Below are positions 14,340-22,712 of a stretch of 29,442 nt of DNA, one piece after another. The translations under genes were made by a program, and so were the position numbers. The DNA comes from DTU018 sp029550685 (GTDB taxonomy: Bacteria; Bacillota; Syntrophomonadia; Syntrophomonadales; Syntrophomonadaceae). The DNA lies in NCBI GenBank assembly GCA_035412805.1, contig DAONVO010000021.1, positions 1 to 29,442 of the forward strand, read 5' to 3'. The notes below the pieces were generated by a model. The model was not told where the DNA came from. It searched no databases and saw only the letters and a list, made by a program, of their open reading frames with translations. Positions within the stretch are counted from its first letter, which is position 1. Every line of letters begins with the position of its first letter.

Positions 14340-14343
14340 CTGG

Positions 14344-14616
14344 TTATTGATTAACAGCCCGGCGGAAACCCCGGACTGGAATGTTGGCAATCAGAGCAAC
14401 TGAGTCGTCTTCATTGGCCAGATCTACTACCAGGGCATCTTCATCAATATCCAGGTATTCTCTGATAACCTTAATTAAATCCTCCTTTAAGGCATTCAGC
14501 AGTTCCGGAGAACTGGAACTGCGGTCGTGAACCAGTACCAGACGCAGGCGTTCCTTGGCAATGTCTTTACTGGCCATATTTTCCCGGTTAAAAAGCTTGC
14601 TGATTATATCAAACAA
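14344..14616 (-). CDS. minE: Cell division topological specificity factor MinE
   Basis: A 90-aa MinE. The N-terminal membrane-targeting helix reads MFDIISKLF; the MinD-interacting segment includes KERLRLVLVHDRSSSSPELLNALKEDLIKVIREYL; the C-terminal dimerisation domain ends IANIPVRGFRRAVN. MinE stimulates the MinD ATPase and drives pole-to-pole oscillation or restriction of MinCD. Its start is a TTG at 14616, with AAGGAGG 8 nt upstream. It is the last gene of minC-minD-minE. Bacillus lacks MinE and uses DivIVA/MinJ, so its presence points to the Clostridia. Confidence 0.95.
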   Translation of the reverse strand: MFDIISKLFNRENMASKDIAKERLRLVLVHDRSSSSPELLNALKEDLIKVIREYLDIDEDALVVDLANEDDSVALIANIPVRGFRRAVNQ

Positions 14617-14633
14617 AGATCTCTCCTCCTTCG

Positions 14634-15434
14634 TTAACGGGCCAGTTTTATCATTTTCTTGAAACGTTCCATTAAATTGCCGGCTTCATCTGGGTTAAAC
14701 AAAGGTACCTCTTCTCCCATGATTCTACGGGCAATACGACGGTAGGCACCCCCAGCCCGGGAATTGGTTTCCAAAACAGCCGGTTCCCCTTTGTTGGTAG
14801 AAACTATGATCATTTCATCCTCGGGAACCACACCCAACAATTCTATGGACAGAATGTCGATTATATCATCGATGTCCATCATGTCTCCGCGCTTAACCAT
14901 ATTTTTACGCAGCCGGTTAATGATCAATCGTGCCCGGGTCAATCCTGCCGCTTCCAATAAACCAATAATACGATCAGCATCCCGCACTGACGATACTTCC
15001 GGGGTTGCCACTATAATAGCATCATCCGCACCCGCAATAGCGTTCCTAAAACCCTGCTCAATACCAGCAGGGCAGTCCACTAGAATGATATCAAATTCCT
15101 TGCGTAACTCATTGGTTAAATTCTTCATTTGATGCGGGGTCACTGCGGTTTTATCCTTGGTCTGAGCGGCAGGCAGCAAACACAGTTTTTCAAACCGCTT
15201 GTCCCGTATCAAAGCCTGTTTTAATTTACAATGTCCATTAACTACATCAACAATATCGAAAACGATTCGGTTTTCCAGGCCCATCACTACATCCAGATTA
15301 CGCAAGCCAATATCAGTATCAACCAGGACAACCTTGTGTCCCATCATGGCTAAAGCTGTACCTAGATTGGCAGTAGTGGTGGTTTTACCTACCCCCCCCT
15401 TGCCAGATGTTATTACAATGACTTTCCCCTTCAT
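14634..15434 (-). CDS. minD: Septum-site-determining ATPase MinD
   Basis: A 266-aa ParA/MinD ATPase. The deviant Walker A GKGGVGKTT is at residues 11-19, with the signature lysine at 12. VLVDTDIGLRNLDVVMGLE follows at about 36-54, and DIILVDCPAGIEQG near 114 is the Walker B. The last residues, NLMERFKKMIKLAR, form the amphipathic membrane-targeting helix. It recruits MinC to the membrane and is cycled by MinE. The ATG is preceded by GGGAGG and lies 14 bp after minC; minE follows by 17 bp. Confidence 0.97.
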   Translation of the reverse strand: MKGKVIVITSGKGGVGKTTTTANLGTALAMMGHKVVLVDTDIGLRNLDVVMGLENRIVFDIVDVVNGHCKLKQALIRDKRFEKLCLLPAAQTKDKTAVTPHQMKNLTNELRKEFDIILVDCPAGIEQGFRNAIAGADDAIIVATPEVSSVRDADRIIGLLEAAGLTRARLIINRLRKNMVKRGDMMDIDDIIDILSIELLGVVPEDEMIIVSTNKGEPAVLETNSRAGGAYRRIARRIMGEEVPLFNPDEAGNLMERFKKMIKLAR

Positions 15435-15448
15435 GGTTTATCCTCCCA

Positions 15449-16078
15449 TCATATTTTTAACTTCTCAATTATCACCTTACCGTCACGAATACGGGCTACC
15501 TCCGGGTTACTGCTAGTCACCACCTCCCCATCGGGTGGACGGGTAATATGATTGGCGATCCGAATCTGAGTAGGATTCAAACGGTAGGCAGCCACAACTG
15601 CGTTTATATCTCCACCTGCGCCAGCATGGGCGATACCCCGCAGGGAACCCATGACCAGAATATTGCCTCTGGCTACCACCTCCGCCCCAGGATTAATGTC
15701 TCCCAATATCACTAAATTGCCGTTACTGCATACTTTTTGGCCTGACCGAAGGTGCCGGCATAATAGAAGGGTTTCATCATATTCCGGCATGTCCTCCAGA
15801 ACCGGCTTATTAAAGTTCGCCGTATCCCGGCGATCAGTTAGACTATTCATTATCTCTTTCAGGTGAAGTCCGTGGTCCAGGAGTATGTCTTCAATTTCCC
15901 GCAGCTGCTTGTTAGTTAAATGTTTACTGCCGATATCGATATTAACCAGGGTTCCCAGCAAGTAATCATCAAGAGAGTTAAGCTGTCTTACCAGACTCCC
16001 TTTCATGGCATGGAAAGTCTTTTCTCCACTTAGATCCAACCACAACTCTCCGTTGACTTTTCTCAGGGTAGTAGCCAC
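15449..16078 (-). CDS. minC: Septum-site-determining protein MinC
   Basis: A 209-aa MinC, an inhibitor of FtsZ assembly. The N-terminal domain (1-75) is divergent. The C-terminal beta-helix domain is clear: RSGQ at 111-114, NLVILGDINPGAEVVARGNI at about 121-140 and GSLRGIAHAGAGGD, the MinD-binding surface. The start is a GTG at 16078 with GGAGGG 8 nt upstream. First gene of minCDE, separated from the PBP2 gene by a terminator, so it needs its own promoter within 16079-16180; I found no convincing pair of hexamers there. Confidence 0.93.
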   Translation of the reverse strand: MATTLRKVNGELWLDLSGEKTFHAMKGSLVRQLNSLDDYLLGTLVNIDIGSKHLTNKQLREIEDILLDHGLHLKEIMNSLTDRRDTANFNKPVLEDMPEYDETLLLCRHLRSGQKVCSNGNLVILGDINPGAEVVARGNILVMGSLRGIAHAGAGGDINAVVAAYRLNPTQIRIANHITRPPDGEVVTSSNPEVARIRDGKVIIEKLKI

Positions 16079-16179
16079 AGCCTTGACCCTCCATTTCTCT
16101 TATGCATCAGGATTAAACTCGACAGGGGTATCACCTTATTAATTCAATTTATTCCATTATTTACCTCTGATGAAAAACA

Positions 16180-16216
16180 AAAAAAGAGAGGTCTTTTACA
16201 AGAAATGCCTCTCTTT
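16180..16216 (-). terminator. Terminator after the radC-mreBCD-PBP2 operon
   Basis: On the minus strand AAGAGAGG pairs with CCTCTCTT, followed by a T-run. It lies 27 bp beyond the PBP2 stop and splits the mre operon from min. Confidence 0.85.
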
Positions 16217-16242
16217 GCGTCGTGCGGCCTAAAAAAAATCCT

Positions 16243-18447
16243 TCAAGGTTCGTCAATTTGATTCGACACTTCCGTTTCGGCGGTTGTGTCGTTTAGCGAC
16301 TCCACATTCGTCGGTTCTATGGGAGTTTCTTCTATATTCTGGATATCATTTTCCGTTTCTACCGGTGTTTCCGGGACACTGACTTGATGAGAATTTGTTC
16401 CTGGTTCAATCTGCGTACCGGTCTCAGCTTCTCGCAGATGGTCCTTTATACCGAAGTAATGTTCAAATACATCCCGGCATACCAGACCTGCCGAGCCACC
16501 ACCGCTGAATCCATATTCCACTACCCCCGCAAAAGCAATTTCAGGGTTATCAAAAGGAGCAAAAGCTATAAACACTCCATGGAATTCTTTTAATGGATCG
16601 TCACCCCGCCTTCCTGTCTGAGCGGTACCGGTTTTAGCACCTACCTTTATTTCCTGGGGAAAATGGTAGAATAAAAAGTGAGCGGTCCCTCCTGGCTCGG
16701 TGACTGCCAACATGGCTCGCTTGGTTTCAGCCAAAGTACTAGGGTTTACGTCAACACGATGGCGTACCTTGGGTTTGACCTCCTTAATAGTTTTGCCACT
16801 GGGTGATACTACCTTTTTTAAGATATGTGGTTCCATTAAAGAACCGCCATTAGCTATAGTAGCTACGTAGTTGGCTAATTGCATTACTGTATAGTCATTA
16901 TAACCTTGTCCAATAGACATGTTATAGGTATCAAAGGGCTGCCAAGTGGTATCGAAATTATAGTCTATCTGATACTGGGCTTCCAACTGGGCTTTTTCAT
17001 TTTTCTTGCGGTTTTCTATTCTAGCCCGTTCCTCTTCACTAGTAGCTGCTTTTAACAGTTGATCATAACGTTGCTCCAAATCCTGGCGCAGTCTATCATA
17101 TTTCCGGTCAATCAGCAAAGCATTTAATTCCTTTTTCCATTGGGGAGTGGGCAGCAGCCCTGAAATCTCATGGGGCAGGTCAACTCCCGTCTTTTGCCCC
17201 AGTCCAAACTGTTCGGCCACATGGATTATTTGATTTTGGCCAGCCCGCCGTCCCATTTCCTGAAAATAAGTATTGCAGGAAACTGCCATAGCCGAGTAGT
17301 AATTCCGCTGCCCGTGGACTCCGGTACATTTAATATAGGGTGCCAACCAGTAACGGCCTGCGCAGTTAACGGAATGGTCTATGGGATTCATATTGCCCGA
17401 TTCCAGAGCCGCCATGCCGGTAACAGGCTTGAAGGTAGATCCCGGAGGATAGGAGACCTGGATAGCCCGGTTCATGGCCGCTCCGGGATCCATAGGATCA
17501 TAGGAATCTCCCTGGGGAAAATAGTAAGCAGCTTTTTCGTTGCTGATATTTCCCTTCCAATCATCCGGGTTCAAGGCGGGCATACTGGTCATAGCCAGTA
17601 CTTCTCCGGTACGGACATTCAGTACTACAGCTGATCCAACTTTCGCTTTAGGATAGGTCTTCTGCAGCTCCTCCAGAGTCTTTTTCATGCTGCTATCCAA
17701 AACCTGCTGCAATTCATAGTCAATACTCAAGTAAATATTATTGCCTTGCTCAGGCTCCAAGGTAACTAATTCACGTATCGGCCGACCGGCAGCATCAACT
17801 TCTACGCGGCGGGCTCCGTCTTTGCCCCGCAACACATTCTCATACTGTTTTTCGATCCCCGATTTACCTATCAAACTATTGATAGAATAGGTACCATCTG
17901 CCTGAGTAAGTTCCTCCTCGTTGATAGAATGAATATAACCTAATAAATGGCCGGCTAGATCACCACCTGGATAATAACGCAGCGGCTCTACGGTTATTAA
18001 TACTCCAGCTAATTCCTGACGATTTTCCTCCAATTTGACCACCAACTCCCAGGGAATATCCCGGATGATGGTAATGGGTTCATACAGCCGGTGCTTTTGG
18101 ACCTCAATCTTTTCTTCAATATCAGCCCGGGTGATTTCCGGATAGTACTCCTGCAATGCTTCTACCAAGCGATCCAGAACCTCTTCATCTATTTGGTTCT
18201 CTATAAAGGACAGGCTCAGGGTATATACCAGTTTATTGGCGGCTAGAATCTCCCCTGAGTTAGCATAGATTTCTCCCCGGGGAGCTTTTATGGATACCAG
18301 ACGTATCCGGTTTTCCTTAGCCTGGGCCTGATAGCGTTCATTGTCAAAGAGTTGTATGATGGTAAGCCGCAAACAGAGAGCCACCATAAGAATAATTACA
18401 ATATAGGAGTATATTGTCAGTTTCCTTTTCAGTTCATCGGCTTTCAA
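16243..18447 (-). CDS. mrdA: Penicillin-binding protein 2 (class B PBP, elongation transpeptidase)
   Basis: A 734-aa class B PBP. One N-terminal anchor (about 12-33) is followed by the PBP dimerisation domain (50-235) and the transpeptidase domain with STFK at 337-340 (Ser337 nucleophile), SCN at 390-392 and KTGTAQ at 605-610. Two unusual parts stand out. Between SCN and KTG, residues about 440-495 form a highly charged, helix-prone insert (KYDRLRQDLEQRYDQL and EEERARIENRKKNEKAQ). The last 65 residues are a low-complexity acidic tail rich in P, E, T and N. It partners the SEDS protein RodA. It follows mreD by 1 bp, completing the mreBCD-mrdA set. Elongasome function is inferred from this context. 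Confidence 0.93.
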   Translation of the reverse strand: MKADELKRKLTIYSYIVIILMVALCLRLTIIQLFDNERYQAQAKENRIRLVSIKAPRGEIYANSGEILAANKLVYTLSLSFIENQIDEEVLDRLVEALQEYYPEITRADIEEKIEVQKHRLYEPITIIRDIPWELVVKLEENRQELAGVLITVEPLRYYPGGDLAGHLLGYIHSINEEELTQADGTYSINSLIGKSGIEKQYENVLRGKDGARRVEVDAAGRPIRELVTLEPEQGNNIYLSIDYELQQVLDSSMKKTLEELQKTYPKAKVGSAVVLNVRTGEVLAMTSMPALNPDDWKGNISNEKAAYYFPQGDSYDPMDPGAAMNRAIQVSYPPGSTFKPVTGMAALESGNMNPIDHSVNCAGRYWLAPYIKCTGVHGQRNYYSAMAVSCNTYFQEMGRRAGQNQIIHVAEQFGLGQKTGVDLPHEISGLLPTPQWKKELNALLIDRKYDRLRQDLEQRYDQLLKAATSEEERARIENRKKNEKAQLEAQYQIDYNFDTTWQPFDTYNMSIGQGYNDYTVMQLANYVATIANGGSLMEPHILKKVVSPSGKTIKEVKPKVRHRVDVNPSTLAETKRAMLAVTEPGGTAHFLFYHFPQEIKVGAKTGTAQTGRRGDDPLKEFHGVFIAFAPFDNPEIAFAGVVEYGFSGGGSAGLVCRDVFEHYFGIKDHLREAETGTQIEPGTNSHQVSVPETPVETENDIQNIEETPIEPTNVESLNDTTAETEVSNQIDEP

Positions 18448-18448
18448 T

Positions 18449-18952
18449 TCAACTCTCCCCCGTCATACGAAACAGCCGGTCATAAATGGAGTAATAATAC
18501 CATAAATAAATAGGCCCAGCCAGAAGTAAGTTATATAAACATTGGTAAAGGATACTATAAGCAACTTCTAACTCCAGCATACTACCGTTGGCCAACAATA
18601 AAACCGCAACCACCAAGGAGTTGATCAAGGTTCCTGCTACCACTGCAATAATGCCTACCCATAAGTTCTCTTTAAAGACGGTACCCTGGGCTCTGCCCAA
18701 TATATAACCGGTAAAACCCTTGGCCAGCATATTCACACCTATAAAATGTCCCATATATAAATCTTCCAGCAGACCGCATAGAAGGCCGTAGAGGGTACCA
18801 CGCCTTCCACCACGGAAAAGAGCATAAAACACCACCAAGATCAACACCATATCAGGTATCGACCCTTTTATACTAAAGTGGTGAAATAAAGTTGATTGTA
18901 AAAAAACCGCCAGAAGAGGCAGAAAGGCCAAGATAATATATTTTTTCACCAT
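18449..18952 (-). CDS. mreD: Rod-shape-determining membrane protein MreD
   Basis: A 167-aa hydrophobic protein with about five membrane segments, including FLPLLAVFLQSTLF, PDMVLILVVFYALFRGG and YGLLCGLLEDLYMGHFIGVN, the family-typical core. MreD is poorly conserved, and the call rests on this pattern plus its place between mreC and the PBP2 gene. Its ATG overlaps the mreC stop by one base (TAATG), so translation is coupled. Confidence 0.93.
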   Translation of the reverse strand: MVKKYIILAFLPLLAVFLQSTLFHHFSIKGSIPDMVLILVVFYALFRGGRRGTLYGLLCGLLEDLYMGHFIGVNMLAKGFTGYILGRAQGTVFKENLWVGIIAVVAGTLINSLVVAVLLLANGSMLELEVAYSILYQCLYNLLLAGPIYLWYYYSIYDRLFRMTGES

Positions 18953-19815
18953 TATTCACCCATTTCCTCATCATCTTCAACTATGGGAGGATGATAATTG
19001 GTGATCACCAGAACTTCTTCCAGACGATCAAAATCAACCGCCGGCTTAACTTCAGCACTTAGCAGCAGGCCGCTGGGTTCACGGTTAACCTTGCTGACGA
19101 TTCCTACATCTATACCCTTGGGATAATTAGCTGATAAACCGGAAGTAATTACCCGGTCATTCTCTTCGATGGATGAATAATAAGGGATGTTGTTCATGCG
19201 AAGCAGATGGCTGCTCCCGGTACCTTCCACAATGCCATTGGTTTCCCGGGAGCGCTGCAGAATTACACCTACTGCCATTTCCCGGTCGGTTATCAGGCTG
19301 ACCTGAGCTGAATCCGAGTTCACCCTGCTAATGCGTCCTACCAGTCCGTCCGGGTGAATAACCGGCATACCTGGTTCGATCCCCGCATTCGCTCCCACAT
19401 TGATCAGTACAGTTTTATGCCAGTTATTGGGGCTGCGAGCTATAATAGCTGCAACTTGCAAGTCGTAAATATCCAGGTTGTCTTCCTTAAACTGCAGTAT
19501 GTTTTGCAAGCGTTTGGCCTGGGCCTCATATTCACGCAGAGCCTGGTTGTCAATAGCCATCTGGGCATTGCGCTGTTCCAGTTCCTGGATACGGCTTTGC
19601 ATCGCCCGTTTATCACTAAGCAAATCACCGAGGTTTCCCCAGTGACCTCTTATATTATTCACCCCGTTTTGCAGGGGTGTATATACCCCATGCACCACCT
19701 TTTCCAACATGGTTATATCCTCACGCGGTAAGGATGTCTGGTTCATGGTTATCAGGGCTCCTATGACCACTAAAAAAACTAACCAGAACCATTTGTTTCC
19801 CAGCAATCTAAACAA
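18952..19815 (-). CDS. mreC: Rod-shape-determining protein MreC
   Basis: A 287-aa MreC. An N-terminal membrane anchor (WFWLVFLVVIGALITM) is followed by a coiled coil (about 65-112, MQSRIQELEQRNAQMAIDNQ) and the beta-barrel periplasmic-type domain with VGANAGIEPGMPVIHPDGLVGRI. The tail is acidic (VEDDEEMGE). MreC links MreB filaments to PBP2. The start is uncertain: the TTG at 19815 is only 2 nt from GAGGAG, while a second TTG three codons later is 11 nt away. The gene follows mreB by 19 bp. Confidence 0.95.
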   Translation of the reverse strand: MFRLLGNKWFWLVFLVVIGALITMNQTSLPREDITMLEKVVHGVYTPLQNGVNNIRGHWGNLGDLLSDKRAMQSRIQELEQRNAQMAIDNQALREYEAQAKRLQNILQFKEDNLDIYDLQVAAIIARSPNNWHKTVLINVGANAGIEPGMPVIHPDGLVGRISRVNSDSAQVSLITDREMAVGVILQRSRETNGIVEGTGSSHLLRMNNIPYYSSIEENDRVITSGLSANYPKGIDVGIVSKVNREPSGLLLSAEVKPAVDFDRLEEVLVITNYHPPIVEDDEEMGE

Positions 19816-19834
19816 TTCTCCTCACCCGAGTCTC

Positions 19835-20854
19835 TTAAATTAGTTTTTTGGGACCTATTAAGACCTTTTTCAATACTTCGATATTCTCCAATACCTTTCC
19901 CGTACCCAAGGCTACAGCCAGCAAGGGCTCTTCACAGACATAGACCGGCATATTGGTTTCCCGGCTAATAAGTTTGTCAAGTCCTCTTAAGAGCGATCCT
20001 CCGCCAGCTAAAACAATACCCCGGTCCATAATATCAGCAGCCAGTTCTGGAGGAGTTTTTTCCAAACATACCCTTATACCCTCCATCATTTCTTCTACTG
20101 TCTCCCGCAAGGCTTCTTGTACCTCCTGGGAGGATACCTGGATTGTTTTAGGCAAACCACTGACCAGATCGCGGCCACGTACCTCATAAAATTCCTCCGG
20201 GCCTTCCCACAAAGCCGATCCAATAGAAATCTTAATATCTTCAGCAGTACGTTCCCCGATCAGCAAGTTATAATTCTTTTTCAAATGCTGGAGAATGGCA
20301 TCATCCATGTTATCTCCAGCCACTCTCACCGACCGGGAAGTAACTACTCCCCCTAAAGAGATGACCGCTACCTCAGTGGTCCCTCCGCCAATATCCACAA
20401 TCATGTTTCCGGTGGGTTCATCAACCGGCAGACCGGCTCCAATAGCTGCTGCCATGGGTTCTTCAATCAGGTAAGCTTCCTTGGCTCCTGCCTGCAGCGC
20501 TGCTTCGCGAACCGCTCTTTCTTCTACGGTGGTACAGCCTGATGGAATACTGATGATCACCCGTGGACGAACCACACCCATACGTTGACCTAGAACCCGA
20601 TTTATAAAATATTTAATCATAGCCTGGGTAACGTCGAAATCGGCAATTACTCCATCTTTCATGGGGCGTATAGCTATAATATTACCCGGAGTACGTCCAA
20701 TCATCTGTTTGGCTTCATCCCCTACCGCCAGAACCTTACCGGTGTCACTTTGTATGGCTACCACGGAGGGTTCCTTAAGAACGATACCTTTGCCGCGCAA
20801 ATGTACCAGAGTATTAGCCGTGCCAAGATCAATTCCCATATCTCTACTAAACAC
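19835..20854 (-). CDS. mreB: Actin-like rod-shape protein MreB
   Basis: A 339-aa MreB, beginning MFSRDMGIDLGTANTLVHLRGKGIVL, with the phosphate-1 motif DLGTANT, the phosphate-2 motif MIVDIGGGTTEVAVISLGG and the adenosine motif IVLAGGGSLLRGLD. The start is a GTG at 20854, 9 nt after GGGGG, which fits the usual MreB N-terminus. It forms membrane-bound filaments that steer cell-wall synthesis. It follows radC by 31 bp and heads mreBCD, the conserved radC-mre order. Confidence 0.97.
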   Translation of the reverse strand: MFSRDMGIDLGTANTLVHLRGKGIVLKEPSVVAIQSDTGKVLAVGDEAKQMIGRTPGNIIAIRPMKDGVIADFDVTQAMIKYFINRVLGQRMGVVRPRVIISIPSGCTTVEERAVREAALQAGAKEAYLIEEPMAAAIGAGLPVDEPTGNMIVDIGGGTTEVAVISLGGVVTSRSVRVAGDNMDDAILQHLKKNYNLLIGERTAEDIKISIGSALWEGPEEFYEVRGRDLVSGLPKTIQVSSQEVQEALRETVEEMMEGIRVCLEKTPPELAADIMDRGIVLAGGGSLLRGLDKLISRETNMPVYVCEEPLLAVALGTGKVLENIEVLKKVLIGPKKLI

Positions 20855-20885
20855 CTTTGTTATCCCCCTTCAAAGCAAGGCCAAG

Positions 20886-21548
20886 TTATATAAGACCTAG
20901 ACTTTTTAAGCTGCAATATTTGTGTTCACCAATTATTATGTGGTCTAAAACCTCGATACCAATCAGATTTCCGGCTTCTATCAACCGCCGGGTAATCTGT
21001 ATGTCTTCAGTACTGGGATTAGGGTCGCCGCTGGGATGGTTGTGAACCAGTATTACTGAAGCAGCGCTTCTTTTGATAGCTGTCTTAAATACCTCCCGGG
21101 GATGAACAATTGCACTGTGTAAACCACCTTTGCTGACATCCTCAATAAAAATGAGGCCTCCTTTGCGGTCTAGATACAGCACTCGAAAATGCTCCTGCTG
21201 TAAGAAGCGCATGTCTTCCATCAGCAGGTGTTTAACATCGTCCGGAGATTTTATCACTAGTTTTTGTTTAACATCTATAGATATACGTCTGCCTATCTCC
21301 ACCGCAGCTTTCAGAAGAGCAGCTTTGGCTGGCCCGATACCGGGATGACATGTGAGTTCTTCAATACTAGTCTCTCTTAAGAAACGCAAACTGCCACCAT
21401 GTTCTGCTAAAATCTGCTGAGCCAGTTCCAGAGCACTTAAACCACTGGTACCTTCTCTGATTAGAATAGCCAACAGTTCTGCGTCACTTAAAGTTGCTTC
21501 CCCAGAGCGCAGCAGTTTTTCTCTAGGCCGCATATTCTCAGGCAGCAT
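20886..21548 (-). CDS. radC: RadC-family JAMM-domain protein
   Basis: At least 220 aa. A helix-hairpin-helix (LTCHPGIGPAKAALLKA, about 65-81) precedes the JAMM motif H169-N-H171-x7-S179-x2-D182 in VHNHPSGDPNPSTED. Despite the name, a repair role is unproven. The first usable ATG at 21548 has no good Shine-Dalgarno sequence. The frame remains open upstream, and its translation (GEYHIAIK just before MLPENMRPREKLL) resembles the usual RadC N-terminus. A very strong GGGGGGAGG sits 5 nt before an in-frame ATA at 21575. True initiation may therefore be at that ATA, or an ATG was lost there. Confidence 0.93.
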   Translation of the reverse strand: MLPENMRPREKLLRSGEATLSDAELLAILIREGTSGLSALELAQQILAEHGGSLRFLRETSIEELTCHPGIGPAKAALLKAAVEIGRRISIDVKQKLVIKSPDDVKHLLMEDMRFLQQEHFRVLYLDRKGGLIFIEDVSKGGLHSAIVHPREVFKTAIKRSAASVILVHNHPSGDPNPSTEDIQITRRLIEAGNLIGIEVLDHIIIGEHKYCSLKSLGLI

Positions 21549-21676
21549 TTTGATAGCTATATGATATTCCCCTATGGTTGCCTCCCCCCAAACTGTAGCT
21601 ATATTCGACCAATTTCGCTGCTCCTCATTAATACGAAGGAATAGCAGTAAAACTTGCCTGCAAATTAGAACCGCCT

Positions 21677-22312
21677 TTATTTTTTATGATAGGCATTGAT
21701 GATATCCAGCCCAAATTCCTTAAGGGTTTGTGCTAATTTAAACAGCGGCAGACCTACTACATTAAAGTAATCACCATGGATCTCCTTTACAAAAACCGCT
21801 CCTAAACCTTGAATGGCATAGGCACCGGCCTTACCTATCGGTTCTCCGGTGGCAACATAATGTTTGGCTTCCTCCTCGGCAATGGGTCGAAAAATCACGG
21901 TAGTATGTTCATAATCTACTGCAGTTTGCCCGGTGGCAGCATCCATAACCGCATAACCCGAATAAACCGAATGCTCTCTTCCCTGCAGGGTCAATAACAT
22001 AGCCAGAGCATCCTCACTGTCAGCAGGTTTACCCAGTATAGTATTGTCCACCACCACAATGGTATCAGCTCCAATAATTAAACCCTGGGCATAGTTAGGA
22101 GCTACCGCTGCCGCCTTTCTCAGGGCTAGGTTTTTTACTGCTTCAGCTGGCTTTAGGTTATCCTCTACTGACTCCTCCACATCAGCACTATGAACAGTAA
22201 AAGTCAGTCCTAACCGGCTCAATATTTCATAACGCCGGGGTGAAGAAGATGCCAGGATAATTTGCTGGTGCTCATTATGATTAATAGGTCTTTTGGCTGG
22301 TTCGGTCCTCAA
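21677..22312 (-). CDS. maf: Maf-family nucleotide pyrophosphatase
   Basis: A 211-aa Maf protein, a house-cleaning NTP pyrophosphatase acting on dTTP/UTP or modified nucleotides. Motifs are IILASSSPRRYEILSRLG near residue 20, SVEDNLKPAEAV, the GADTIVVVDNTILGKP metal/nucleotide site, and GKAGAYAIQGLGAVFV near the C-terminus. The start is a TTG at 22312 with AAGGTGG 12 nt upstream. That gives about 18 residues before the conserved core, longer than usual, but no other start codon is available. It lies upstream of radC, as in Bacillus. Confidence 0.95.
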   Translation of the reverse strand: MRTEPAKRPINHNEHQQIILASSSPRRYEILSRLGLTFTVHSADVEESVEDNLKPAEAVKNLALRKAAAVAPNYAQGLIIGADTIVVVDNTILGKPADSEDALAMLLTLQGREHSVYSGYAVMDAATGQTAVDYEHTTVIFRPIAEEEAKHYVATGEPIGKAGAYAIQGLGAVFVKEIHGDYFNVVGLPLFKLAQTLKEFGLDIINAYHKK

Positions 22313-22329
22313 TTTAATTACAAACCACC

Positions 22330-22590
22330 TTACATTTTACGATAGATTAAATAAGCTAGGACAAAACCTATCAAGGTAAATCCACTGAGATTAAGCATAA
22401 AGCCAAAAGAAACGGTGAAGACCTCTAAGTCCAGAGTAAAGCTGGGTATCCCAAGGCTTCGGGCATTAGCTAATACTGCCAGCGAAGGCCAAGCCTTTGT
22501 GAGGGCTTGACCTAGCCATCCTCCGACAATCCCTCCCAAGATTAAAAGGATCACCAGAACCGGCCACCCAGGAGAACGTGATCCTGCCAT
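22330..22590 (-). CDS. DUF4321 two-helix membrane protein
   Basis: An 86-aa protein with two hydrophobic segments (WPVLVILLILGGIVGGWLG and FMLNLSGFTLIGFVLAYLIY), matching the small DUF4321 family found beside maf and mre genes in Clostridia. Function unknown. The start is the ATG at 22590 with GGAGG upstream. A weak promoter-like pair, TTGTTT (22650-22645) and TAAACT (22627-22622), 17 nt apart, lies between the rex terminator and this gene. It may start the DUF4321-maf-radC-mre transcript. Confidence 0.8.
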   Translation of the reverse strand: MAGSRSPGWPVLVILLILGGIVGGWLGQALTKAWPSLAVLANARSLGIPSFTLDLEVFTVSFGFMLNLSGFTLIGFVLAYLIYRKM

Positions 22591-22656
22591 TGCTACAAAT
22601 CCTCCGGCTTAGCTTTTTTCAAGTTTAGCATTCCCCCACGGTTAAAACAAGGAAGG

Positions 22657-22687
22657 AAAAAAGAAGAAAGCTCTCTAGGAGAGCTTC
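22657..22687 (-). terminator. Terminator after rex
   Basis: On the minus strand AAGCTCTC and GAGAGCTT form a perfect 8-bp stem with a 3-nt loop, followed by a T-rich stretch. Confidence 0.75.
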
Positions 22688-22712
22688 CAGTAATACTAGA
22701 GTTTAACAACCG

